Notes: a model not told the origin generated them from the letters alone. A stretch of 16,000 bases of DNA from Actinomycetes bacterium (GCA_023428065.1 JAEYZI010000018.1:1-16000), one strand, 5' to 3'; counted from the first letter of the stretch, positions 7,543-14,846 are shown. Made by a program: numbers and translations.

Positions 7543-8712
7543 ATGAGCAGCACCTTCGACGACTTCGCCACCCGCGCCATCCACGCGGGCCAGGACGCCG
7601 ACCCCACGACGGGCGCGGTCATCCCGCCGCTGTACCAGTCGACCACCTACAAGCAGGACGGCGTCGGCGGCTTCCGCAACGGCTACGAGTACACGCGCGG
7701 CACCAACCCGACCCGCACCGCGCTCGAGACCCAGCTCGCCTCCCTCGAGGGCGGCGACCGCGGCTTCAGCTTCGCGTCGGGTCTCGCCGCCGAGGACGCG
7801 CTGCTGCGCTCCGTGCTGCAGCCGGGCGACCACGTGCTCATGGGCAACGACGTGTACGGCGGCACGCACCGCCTCGTCGACCGCCTCGTCGTGCCGTGGG
7901 GCCTCGAGCTGTCGACGGTGGAGATGACGGACCTCGACGCGGTGCGGGCCGCGATCCGTCCGAACACGCGCGTGCTGTGGCTCGAGACGCCCTCGAACCC
8001 GCTCATGAAGATCAGCGACATCCCCGCGCTCGCCGAGCTCGGCCACGCGGCCGGGGCGATCGTCGTCGTCGACAACACCTTCGCCTCCCCTTACCTGCAG
8101 CAGCCGCTCGCCCTCGGGGCCGACGTCGTCGTGCACTCCACGACGAAGTACATCGGCGGCCACAGCGACGTGCTCGGCGGCGCCGTGATCCTCGACTCCG
8201 GCATCGAGGTGCAGGGCGAGGACCTCGCCGACCGGGTCGCGTTCACGCAGTTCGCCGCGGGCGCCGTGAGCGGCCCGATGGACGCGTGGCTCACGACGCG
8301 CGGCCTCAAGACGCTGCACCTGCGGATGGAGCGTCACTCGCGAAACGCCCAGGCGCTCGCGGAGGCGCTCGTGGGGCACCCGAAGCTCGACGCCGTCTAC
8401 TACCCGGGACTGCCCGACCACCCCGGTCACGAGATCGCGGCCCGGCAGATGCGCCACTTCGGCGGCATGCTCTCTCTCCAACTCAGGGATGCGGCCGCCG
8501 CGCTGCGCTTCGCGGAGTCGACCCGGCTGTTCACGCTCGCGGAGTCGCTCGGCGGCGTCGAGTCGCTCGTGTGCTACCCGTCGGAGATGACCCACGCATC
8601 CGTGCGCGGCACCGCGCTCGAGGTGTCGCCCGCGGTCGTGCGCCTCTCGGTGGGCATCGAGGGCGCCGACGACCTCATCGCCGACGTGCTGGAGACGCTC
8701 GACCGCGTCTGA
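7543..8712 (+). CDS. metB: Cystathionine gamma-synthase / gamma-lyase (MetB type)
   Basis: This is a PLP enzyme of the Cys/Met metabolism family (389 residues). As a synthase it would join cysteine to an activated homoserine; as a lyase it would split cystathionine to cysteine. Visible sites are YEYTRGTNPTR (48-58, with the Tyr and Arg that bind PLP phosphate across the dimer), the internal-aldimine Lys202 in STTKYIGGHSD, Asp177 in VVVDNTFASP, and SLGGVESL (335-342) followed by MTHAS. Actinobacterial homologues are usually named MetB, hence the symbol. However, Glu49 before the Tyr is the residue found in gamma-lyases, whereas the E. coli synthase has Asp there. Co-transcription with cbs also favours the lyase direction. 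The ribosome binding site is weak (AGAGAG about 7 bases before ATG), consistent with translation following cbs. Confidence 0.88.
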   Translation: MSSTFDDFATRAIHAGQDADPTTGAVIPPLYQSTTYKQDGVGGFRNGYEYTRGTNPTRTALETQLASLEGGDRGFSFASGLAAEDALLRSVLQPGDHVLMGNDVYGGTHRLVDRLVVPWGLELSTVEMTDLDAVRAAIRPNTRVLWLETPSNPLMKISDIPALAELGHAAGAIVVVDNTFASPYLQQPLALGADVVVHSTTKYIGGHSDVLGGAVILDSGIEVQGEDLADRVAFTQFAAGAVSGPMDAWLTTRGLKTLHLRMERHSRNAQALAEALVGHPKLDAVYYPGLPDHPGHEIAARQMRHFGGMLSLQLRDAAAALRFAESTRLFTLAESLGGVESLVCYPSEMTHASVRGTALEVSPAVVRLSVGIEGADDLIADVLETLDRV

Positions 8713-8724
8713 CCCCTCCCCGAA

Positions 8725-8784
8725 AGTGCCCGTTCCGCGTGATTGTCGCCGTAGGAACGGGCACAATCACGCGGAACGGGCACT
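8725..8784. repeat. Nested palindromic element (REP-like)
   Basis: A 22-base arm (8725-8746, beginning AGTGCCCGTTCC) is perfectly complementary to 8763-8784, separated by 16 bases. Inside, GGAACGGGCAC occurs twice (8754-8764 and 8773-8783), and both copies can pair with GTGCCCGTTCC (8726-8736). The RNA or single-stranded DNA therefore has two competing folds: a long 22-bp hairpin or a shorter 11-bp one. It starts 12 bases after the metB stop and has no U tract. It could end the cbs-metB transcript, but the internal duplication is more like a dispersed palindromic repeat. No second copy occurs in this window. Confidence 0.8.
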
Positions 8785-8822
8785 AGGGCGGCGGGATGTC
8801 GCGAGAGGGTGGCAGGAAGTAA

Positions 8823-10151
8823 GTGGAGCGTGTCTTCGTGCCACATCAAGATGAGAGCGTGAGCGTGACCACCACCACCGCCAGCGCCCCCGCGACCTTC
8901 GCGACCGCACCCGGTCGCATCGGCCTGCCCACCGCATCCGCCCTCTACATCGCCGCGGTCCTCGGCACCGGCATCCTCGTGCTGCCGGGCCTCGGCGTGG
9001 ATGCCGCGGGGCCGGCGTCGATCCTCTCCGTCGCCATCGTGCTCGTGCTCTCGATCCCGCTCGCCGGCACCTTCGCCGCGCTCGCGGGCCGCTACCCGGA
9101 CGGCGGAGGCGTCGCGACGTTCGTGCGGCTCGCCCTCGGCGACACCGCGGCGCGCGCCACCGGCTACCTCTTCCTCTTCGGCGTCGGGTTCGGCGCCCCA
9201 GTCGTGGCCGCGCTCGGCGGCGAGTACCTGGCGTCGGCGCTCGGCCTCGATCGCGGCTGGGTGGCGCCCATCGGGCTCGGCTTCCTCGCGGTCTCGCTCG
9301 CCATCAACCTCTTCGGCCTGCGGGTCTCGGGCGCCGTGCAACTCGGTCTCTCGGCACTGCTCGTGGCGGTCGTCGTGGCTGTCATCGCGAGCGCCGCGCC
9401 GGCCGCGCGCACCGGGAACTTCACCCCCTTCCTGCCGAACGGCTGGGAGGGAGTCGGCCTCGCCGTGAGCCTTTTCGTCTGGGCGTTCGCGGGCGGCGAG
9501 GCGATCACCCACATCGCGCACGAGTTCCGCAACCCGCGGCGCACGATCGTCTGGGCGACCGTCATCGGCATCTCGGTCGTCGGCGCCGCCTACCTCGCTC
9601 TCCAGGTCGTCACGGTCGGCGTCTTCGGCGCGGCGGGGTCGAGCAGCGATGCGCCCCTCATCGACCTCGTGGCCGTCAACTGGCCGGGCCTTGGCCCGGC
9701 AGTCATCGGCGGCATCGCGACGATCATCGTGCTCGGCGTGCTCAACGCCTACGTGCCCGCGTTCGCGAACCTCACGGCGTCGCTCGGTCGCGACAGGCAC
9801 CTGCCGGGGTGGTTCGCCAAGGGCGCCGAGCCGGGAGCTGTGCCGCGCCGCGCGATCGCGCTCGTCGCCGTGCTCAACCTCGGCTACGCATCCGTGTTCT
9901 TCGCGTTCGGCATCGAACTGCAGACGTTCATCCTCATCCACACCGCCTCCATGGTGGCCCTCTACTTCGCGGGCATGGTCGCCGCGGTGCGCCTCCTCGA
10001 GCGGGGGTCCGTGGGCTGGTGGATGGCGCTCGTGTCGCTCGTGTTCACGGGTGTGCTGCTCGCGCTCGCGTGGCAGAACCTGCTCGTTCCCGCCCTGCTC
10101 GCCGCCGTCGCCGTCGGGGTGACGCTCATCAGGAGGTCTCGTCGTGTCTGA
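8823..10151 (+). CDS. APC-family amino acid exporter (YjeH-like)
   Basis: This is a membrane transporter of the amino acid-polyamine-organocation superfamily, 442 residues with about 12 helices. Helix 1 holds the unwound substrate loop GTGIL (48-52). The following RYPDGGGVATFVRLALG (90-106) and SLFVWAFAGGEAITHIAHEF (216-235) resemble E. coli YjeH, which exports methionine and branched-chain amino acids. Location just after cbs and metB suits export of methionine or a relative, but this is inference. The GTG start at 8823 has AGGAAG (8814-8819) only three bases away, which is close. GTG codons at 8859 or 8865 are alternatives that lose only non-membrane residues. The 3' end overlaps the next gene by eight bases. 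Substrate and direction are unproven. Confidence 0.82.
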   Translation: MERVFVPHQDESVSVTTTTASAPATFATAPGRIGLPTASALYIAAVLGTGILVLPGLGVDAAGPASILSVAIVLVLSIPLAGTFAALAGRYPDGGGVATFVRLALGDTAARATGYLFLFGVGFGAPVVAALGGEYLASALGLDRGWVAPIGLGFLAVSLAINLFGLRVSGAVQLGLSALLVAVVVAVIASAAPAARTGNFTPFLPNGWEGVGLAVSLFVWAFAGGEAITHIAHEFRNPRRTIVWATVIGISVVGAAYLALQVVTVGVFGAAGSSSDAPLIDLVAVNWPGLGPAVIGGIATIIVLGVLNAYVPAFANLTASLGRDRHLPGWFAKGAEPGAVPRRAIALVAVLNLGYASVFFAFGIELQTFILIHTASMVALYFAGMVAAVRLLERGSVGWWMALVSLVFTGVLLALAWQNLLVPALLAAVAVGVTLIRRSRRV

Positions 10152-10833
10152 CACCCCACCCGCCGCATCCGGGCGCCGCGTCGTCGACCTGAGCCACCGC
10201 ATCCGGGCGGGGCTCGTGACCTACCCGGGCTTGCCGGAGCCCGTCGTCACGCCGCACCTCACGCGCGAGGACTCCCGCGGGCACTACGAGCCCGGCACCG
10301 AGTTCGCGATGGACATCATCACGATGATCGGCAACACGGGCACCTACCTCGACAGCCCCTACCACCGCTACGCGGAGGGGCCGGATCTCGCCGGGCTCGA
10401 CCTCGCGACCCTCGTCGACCTGCCGGCCGAGGTGTTCCACCTCACCGACCTCGGCACGCGCGGCATCCCCGCGTCGGCCTTCGAGGGCCGCGACGTGCGC
10501 GGCAAGGCCGTGCTGCTGCACACCGGATGGGACCGCCACTTCGGCACGCCCGCGTACGGTGAGGACGCCCCGTTCCTCGCCGCGGACGGCGTCGCCCACC
10601 TCGTCGAGCACGGTGCCGCGCTCGTGGGCATCGACTCCCTCAACATCGACGAGGTCGTTCCGCACGGACCGCGGCCGGCGCACTCGGGTCTCCTCGGCGC
10701 GGGCATCCACGTCGTCGAGCACCTCACCAACCTCGGCGAACTGCCAGAGTCGGGGGCGCGCTTCACGGCGGCCCCGCCCGCGGTCGAGGGGTTCGGCACC
10801 TTCCCCGTGCGCGCCTTCGCGACGTTCGGCTGA
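10144..10833 (+). CDS. Cyclase-family hydrolase with altered metal motif
   Basis: This is a 229-residue member of the family that includes kynurenine formamidase and isatin hydrolase, normally metal-dependent amide or lactam hydrolases. Family signs are VVDLSHRI near the start (13-20) and the motif region at 63-74. A third is HSGLLGAGIHVVEHLTNL (180-197), which matches the conserved C-terminal half of the active site. The usual HxGTHxDxPxH motif here reads NTGTYLDSPYH (64-74), so two expected histidines are Asn64 and Tyr68, while Asp70 and His74 remain. It starts with GTG, preceded by a full AGGAGG at 10131-10136, and overlaps the exporter gene by eight bases, so the two are co-translated. 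No tryptophan-degradation genes are near; the substrate is unknown and kynurenine formamidase should not be assumed. Confidence 0.82.
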   Translation: MSDTPPAASGRRVVDLSHRIRAGLVTYPGLPEPVVTPHLTREDSRGHYEPGTEFAMDIITMIGNTGTYLDSPYHRYAEGPDLAGLDLATLVDLPAEVFHLTDLGTRGIPASAFEGRDVRGKAVLLHTGWDRHFGTPAYGEDAPFLAADGVAHLVEHGAALVGIDSLNIDEVVPHGPRPAHSGLLGAGIHVVEHLTNLGELPESGARFTAAPPAVEGFGTFPVRAFATFG

Positions 10834-10854
10834 CCGCGACGCGCCCCGCGAAAG

Positions 10855-10866
10855 TAGGCTCGGGGC
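10855..10866 (+). promoter_or_regulatory. -10 box for leaderless transcription of the orphan binding protein
   Basis: TAGGCT at 10855-10860, six bases, then GTG at 10867. This is the third occurrence of the same arrangement in the window. The inverted repeat CGCCCCG (10842-10848) / CGGGGCG (10861-10867) flanks the -10 box and could be a regulator site, though GC-rich repeats of this size can be chance. Confidence 0.6.
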
Positions 10867-12084
10867 GTGACGCGCACTCGGAGTCGGAGGCGCACGCGGA
10901 TGCTCGCGGCGACCATCGCCGGATGCGTCGCGTCGCTCGGTCTCGTCGCGTGCGCCCCGCCGCCGAGCGGCCCGCCCGTCGCCGTGCTGTTCCCCGGCGG
11001 TCCCGACGACGACTGGGGCGCGAGCGCCGAGGTGCTGCGGCGCGAGCTCGCCGACGACGGCTACGCCGTCGAGGTGCGCTTCGCGGGCGACGACATCCCC
11101 GCTCAGCTCGAGCAACTGCGCGAGGTGCTCGAGGCCCGGCCGGTCGCCGTCGTCGTGGCACCCGTCGACACGACGTCGATCGCCGCGGTCCTCGGCGACG
11201 AGGCGGGCGAGGGAGTCTCGATCATCGCCTACGACGAACTCATCCGCGACTCCGACCGCGTGGACTACTTCGCGACCTTCGACCACCGCGAGGCCGGACG
11301 GCTCCAGGGGTGGGCGCTCGCCGAGGCTCTCGGCCTCCTCGACGACCCGGAGGCCGGGCCGTTCGCGATCGAGGTGCTCGCGGGCTCGGGCGACGACCCG
11401 GGGGCGCAGGCGGCGTTCGCGGGCGCGATGGAGGTGCTGCAGCCGTACCTCGACGCGCGGCGGATCACCGTGCCCTCCGGGCGCACGACCCTCGAGCAGG
11501 CCGCGATCCTGCGCGCCTCGCCCGACACGGCCGCGGCCCGCGTCGAGGAGCTGCTCGGCGAGGGAGTGGAGCTCCAGGGCGTGCTCTCGCCGAGCGACGC
11601 CATGAGCGCGGCGGTCGCGCAGGTGCTCTCCGACGCGGGCCTCCAGGTCGCGCCTCCCGGCTCGCGGTGGACCGCGGTACCTGTCAACCCGGCGCAACCC
11701 GGCACGTCCGCGCCGACGCCGCCCCCGCCCGATGCGACGGCTCCGCCGAACGAGGACGCCGGGCCGGATGCCGGAGGCGACGCGACGGGGGAGGCGAGCC
11801 GGAAGAACCGGTCTTCCGCGGCATCCGTCGTGCTCACGGGCGGCGGGTCGACGCTCGACGGCGCGCGCGCCGTGCTCGCGGGCACCCAGAGCGCGACCGT
11901 GTTCGAGGATCCGCGAGAGCTCGCGCGTGCCGTGGCGAGCATGGTGCGCGAGGTCGTGCGGGGCGCCGCGCCGACCGTCACGCGCGGCGCGACGACCGAC
12001 AACGGCGTCCGCGAGGTGCCGACCCTGCTGCTGCGTCCCGAGCTCGTCGCGACGCTCGACGAGGCCGCGCGCCTGTTGGACTGA
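10867..12084 (+). CDS. Orphan sugar-binding lipoprotein, ChvE-like, with low-complexity insertion
   Basis: This is a periplasmic-binding-protein fold lipoprotein (405 residues). An Arg-rich N-terminus and hydrophobic stretch lead to the lipobox LVAC (Cys29). Segments such as GDDIPAQLEQL (74-84), AYDELIRDSDRVDYFATFDH (121-140) and GVLSPSDAMS (238-247) resemble ChvE-type multiple-sugar receptors of the D-xylose/ribose group. The C-terminal lobe is interrupted by about 45 Pro/Ala/Gly/Asp-rich residues (about 273-318). Just after it, the place where ChvE proteins have a Gly-Gln-Asp ligand loop reads GGGSTLD. In the first lobe DDDW (47-50) stands where I recall an Arg-Trp ligand pair. No permease or ATPase gene is attached, so it may be a sensor or scavenging receptor, or may have lost sugar binding. 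The GTG start fits the leaderless promoter. It converges on xylB. Confidence 0.8.
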   Translation: MTRTRSRRRTRMLAATIAGCVASLGLVACAPPPSGPPVAVLFPGGPDDDWGASAEVLRRELADDGYAVEVRFAGDDIPAQLEQLREVLEARPVAVVVAPVDTTSIAAVLGDEAGEGVSIIAYDELIRDSDRVDYFATFDHREAGRLQGWALAEALGLLDDPEAGPFAIEVLAGSGDDPGAQAAFAGAMEVLQPYLDARRITVPSGRTTLEQAAILRASPDTAAARVEELLGEGVELQGVLSPSDAMSAAVAQVLSDAGLQVAPPGSRWTAVPVNPAQPGTSAPTPPPPDATAPPNEDAGPDAGGDATGEASRKNRSSAASVVLTGGGSTLDGARAVLAGTQSATVFEDPRELARAVASMVREVVRGAAPTVTRGATTDNGVREVPTLLLRPELVATLDEAARLLD

Positions 12085-12116
12085 CCCTCAGCCGAACAGC
12101 CGCCTCGCTGCGCCCG

Positions 12117-12142
12117 CGTGGGCTCGGGAGCCGGTGCCCGCG
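12117..12142. terminator. Possible bidirectional terminator between convergent genes
   Basis: Bases 12117-12123 (CGTGGGC) pair with 12136-12142 (GCCCGCG), including one G-T wobble, and an inner 3-bp stem caps the loop. It lies between the stop of the binding-protein gene (plus) and the stop of xylB (minus), where a shared terminator would be expected. There is no U tract on either side, so the call is tentative. Confidence 0.3.
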
Positions 12143-12143
12143 G

Positions 12144-13562
12144 TCACACGGCCGCGTGCGCGGCGTACTGCTCGCGGATGAGCGGCACGGGGGCGGCGTC
12201 GGGTCGCGCGAGGGCCTCGGGCGTCCACGCGGGGCGGTCGCCCGTCAGCACCCACGCGGCCTGGACGGTCGCGCCGAGCGCGACGTACTCGCCGGGCTCG
12301 GGCACCTCGACGGGCGCGTCGAAGACCTCCGCCGCGATGCGCGACACCGCGGGGTTCGCCGCAGCGCCGCCCACGAGGAGCACGCGCGACGCGGTCACGC
12401 CGAGACGGCGCACGGCGTCGAGGCCGTCGGCGAGGCCGCACAGCATCCCCTCGATCGCGGCGCGCGCGAGGTTCTCGCGAGTCGTCGAGGCGAGGGTCAG
12501 GCCGAAGAGGGTCGCGGTCGCGTCGGGCAGGTTGGGGGTGCGCTCGCCCTCGAAGTAGGGCTGCAGCACGAGGCCGCCGGAGCCCGGCTCGGCCGCGAGG
12601 GCGAGCTCGCCGAGTCCCGCGTGGTCGACGCCGAGCAGCGCCGCCATGCGGTCGAGCACGCGCGCGGCGTTGAGGGTCGCGACGAGCGGGAGGTAGGCGC
12701 CCGACGCGTCGGCGAAGCCCGCGACGGTGCCCGTCTCGTCGGCGACCGCGGCATCCGTCACGGCGAACACGGTGCCGCTCGTGCCGATCGACACGACGAC
12801 GTCGCCGGCGCGCGCGCCGAGGCCGAGAGCGGCCGCTGCGTTGTCGCCCGCACCCGGCCCGACGAGGATGCCCGCGGGGATGCCGCGCTGCGCGACGGTC
12901 GAGCCCATCGACTCTCCCGGTCCCACGATGCGCGGCAGCACGGCGTCGTGGCCGAGGGCGGCGGTGAGCAGCTCGCGGTCGTAGTCGCCCGTCGCGGGGT
13001 TCCAGTAGCTCGTGCCGGACGCGTCGGAGCGGTCGGTCGCGAGGGCGTCGAGGTCGGGGCCCAGGGGGCTCTCGTCGGCGGGCCCGTAGCCGCGCAGGCG
13101 CCAGCTCAGCCAGTCGTGGGGGAGCGCGACGGCGGCGACGCGCGCCGCGTTCTCGGGCTCGGCGTCCCGCAGCCAGCGGAGCTTCGTCGCGGTGAACGAC
13201 GCGACCGGCACGCTGCCCGTGCGGCGAGCGAGCTCGCCCGCGCCGAACTCGGCGATGAGGTCGCGCGCCGCCTGCGCCGATCGGGTGTCATTCCAGAGCA
13301 GGGCGTCGCGGATGACCCGGCCGTCGGCGTCGAGCACGACCATGCCGTGCTGCTGGCCGCCGATCGAGATCGCCGCGACGTCGTCGAGGCCGCCCGCGTC
13401 GGCGATCGCCGCGAGCAGCGCATCCCACCACGCGGCCGGCGGCACCTCGGTGCCGTCGGGGTGTGCGGCGCGACCCGTGCGCACGACGGCGCCCGTCTCC
13501 GCGTCACGGATCACGACCTTGCAGCTCTGGGTCGAGGAGTCGACCCCTGCGACGAGCGTCAT
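12144..13562 (-). CDS. xylB: Xylulokinase
   Basis: This FGGY-family sugar kinase phosphorylates D-xylulose with ATP, giving xylulose 5-phosphate for the pentose phosphate pathway. The 472 residues are normal for the family (E. coli XylB has 484). Visible sites are the N-terminal phosphate loop GVDSSTQSCK (6-15), the substrate loop SIGGQQHGMV (66-75), the catalytic aspartate in GAGDNAAAALG (Asp240), and SIGTSGTVF (258-266). FEGERTPN (337-344) and the C-terminal ATP loop LLVGGAAANP (395-404) complete the pattern. QQHGMV is typical of xylulokinase and distinguishes it from glycerol or gluconate kinases. The ATG at 13562 follows GAAGGGA. It lies 90 bases downstream of xylA on the same strand, so the two are one operon. 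Confidence 0.95.
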   Translation of the reverse strand: MTLVAGVDSSTQSCKVVIRDAETGAVVRTGRAAHPDGTEVPPAAWWDALLAAIADAGGLDDVAAISIGGQQHGMVVLDADGRVIRDALLWNDTRSAQAARDLIAEFGAGELARRTGSVPVASFTATKLRWLRDAEPENAARVAAVALPHDWLSWRLRGYGPADESPLGPDLDALATDRSDASGTSYWNPATGDYDRELLTAALGHDAVLPRIVGPGESMGSTVAQRGIPAGILVGPGAGDNAAAALGLGARAGDVVVSIGTSGTVFAVTDAAVADETGTVAGFADASGAYLPLVATLNAARVLDRMAALLGVDHAGLGELALAAEPGSGGLVLQPYFEGERTPNLPDATATLFGLTLASTTRENLARAAIEGMLCGLADGLDAVRRLGVTASRVLLVGGAAANPAVSRIAAEVFDAPVEVPEPGEYVALGATVQAAWVLTGDRPAWTPEALARPDAAPVPLIREQYAAHAAV

Positions 13563-13587
13563 CGCCCATCCCTTCTGTGAGAGAGGT

Positions 13588-13644
13588 GCGAGGCGCCGCC
13601 CCGTCGCGGCCTGGCGGACCAGGGCGAGGGAGGCGACGCCTCGC
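13588..13644 (-). other. Inverted repeat in the xylA-xylB gap
   Basis: The 90-base spacer holds GCGAGGCG (13588-13595) and its complement CGCCTCGC (13637-13644). Between them is a small hairpin, CCTGG-CGGA-CCAGG (13610-13623). Together they could form a branched structure that stabilises the xylA message or dampens read-through into xylB. No promoter is evident in the gap. Confidence 0.4.
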
Positions 13645-13652
13645 GCGGGGGG

Positions 13653-14846
13653 TCAGCGAGCGCCGAGCAGGTGCTCGGTCGCGAGCTGCTGCAGACGCAC
13701 GAAGCCGAAGCCCGTGCCGTTGAAGTAGGCGTCGGTGTCGAAGTCCTCCCACGTGGAGCGGTCGGCGACGAGATCGTCGACGGTCTCGCCCTCGGCGAGC
13801 GTCGACTGCGCGAGCTCGGTGACCTTCGCGGCCTCGAGCGCCTCCTGCACCTCGGGGTCGGCGCGGAAGGCGGCGGCGCGCTCCTTGAGCAGGAGGTAGG
13901 TGCGCATGTTCGCGGCGGCCGAGTCCCACACGCCCGTCTCGTCCTCGGTGCGGGACGGCTTGTAGTCGAAGTGGCGCGGGCCGTCGTAGGCGGGGCCGCC
14001 GCCGGGGCCACCGTTCTCGAGCAGGTCGACGAGGGCGAACGCGTTGTGCAGGTCGCCGTGGCCGAACACGAGGTCCTGGTCGTACTTGATGCCGCGCTGG
14101 CCGTTGAGGTCGATGTGGAAGAGCTTGCCGTGCCACAGTGCCTGCGCGATGCCGGCCTGGAAGTTGAGGCCCGCCATCTGCTCGTGGCCGACCTCGGGGT
14201 TGAGGCCGACGAGCTCGGGGTGCTCGAGCTCGTTGATGAAGGCGAGCGCGTGGCCGACGGTCGGCAGCAGGATGTCGCCGCGGGGCTCGTTGGGCTTCGG
14301 CTCGATCGCGAAGCGGATGTCGTAGCCCTTGTCGATGACGTACTGGCCAAGGAGGTCCATGGCCTCCTTGTAGCGCGCGAGCGCCTGGCGCACGTCCTTC
14401 GCGGCGTCGTACTCGGCACCCTCGCGACCGCCCCAGAACACGAGCGTCTTGGCGCCGAGCTCGGCGGCGAGGTCGAGCTGACGGATGACCTTGCGGAGCG
14501 CGTAGCGGCGCACCTGGCGGTCGTTGGAGGTGACGCCGCCGTCCTTGAAGACGGGCGCCGAGAAGAGGTTCGTGGTGGCCATGGGGATGATGAGGCCGGT
14601 CGCGTCGAGCGCGCCCTTGAGGCGGTCGATCTGCTTCTGGCGCTCGGCATCCGTCGAGCCGAAGGGGAACAGGTCGTCGTCGTGGAAGGTGAGGCCGTAG
14701 GCGCCCAGCTCGGCGAGCTTCTCCACGACGTGCACGACATCGAGCGGCGCACGCGTCGGTCCGCCGAAGGGGTCGTTGCCGGGGTAACCGACGGTCCAGA
14801 GGCCGAAGCTGAACTTGTCGTCGCGGGTGGGTGTGGGCGCGGTCAT
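13653..14846 (-). CDS. xylA: Xylose isomerase
   Basis: This enzyme converts D-xylose to D-xylulose in the cytoplasm, using two divalent metals. The 397 residues are of the short actinobacterial class. By alignment with Streptomyces enzymes the active site is complete: His55 and Asp58 in TFHDDD, Trp138 in VFWGG, Glu182 and Lys184 in IEPKP, and Glu218 and His221 in PEVGHEQ. Asp246 lies in HIDLNGQRG, Asp256 and Asp258 in KYDQDL, and the last metal ligand is Asp294 in RHFDYKP. A Gly-rich stretch (ENGGPGGGPAYDGP, 277-290) is about six residues longer than in Streptomyces. I chose the ATG at 14846, with AGGAGATC ahead of it and MTAPTPTRDDKFSFGLWTVG matching the family N-terminus. A longer frame to 14921 would include the promoter. 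Confidence 0.97.
   Translation of the reverse strand: MTAPTPTRDDKFSFGLWTVGYPGNDPFGGPTRAPLDVVHVVEKLAELGAYGLTFHDDDLFPFGSTDAERQKQIDRLKGALDATGLIIPMATTNLFSAPVFKDGGVTSNDRQVRRYALRKVIRQLDLAAELGAKTLVFWGGREGAEYDAAKDVRQALARYKEAMDLLGQYVIDKGYDIRFAIEPKPNEPRGDILLPTVGHALAFINELEHPELVGLNPEVGHEQMAGLNFQAGIAQALWHGKLFHIDLNGQRGIKYDQDLVFGHGDLHNAFALVDLLENGGPGGGPAYDGPRHFDYKPSRTEDETGVWDSAAANMRTYLLLKERAAAFRADPEVQEALEAAKVTELAQSTLAEGETVDDLVADRSTWEDFDTDAYFNGTGFGFVRLQQLATEHLLGAR

Noticed and set aside
5737..8766. 1009-residue open frame on the minus strand
   Set aside because: It is antisense to the exporter, cbs and metB genes, with biased composition and no recognisable domain.
8725..8784. CRISPR repeat or insertion-sequence end
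   Set aside because: There is no array of repeats with spacers, no transposase gene, and no target-site duplication visible; it is a single nested palindrome.
10144..10833. Assignment as kynurenine formamidase (kynB)
   Set aside because: Two metal-binding histidines of that enzyme are replaced and no tryptophan catabolic genes are nearby.
10923..13580. 885-residue open frame on the plus strand running into xylB
   Set aside because: It is out of frame with the binding-protein gene and antisense to xylB; the translation is Arg/Gly-rich with no domain.
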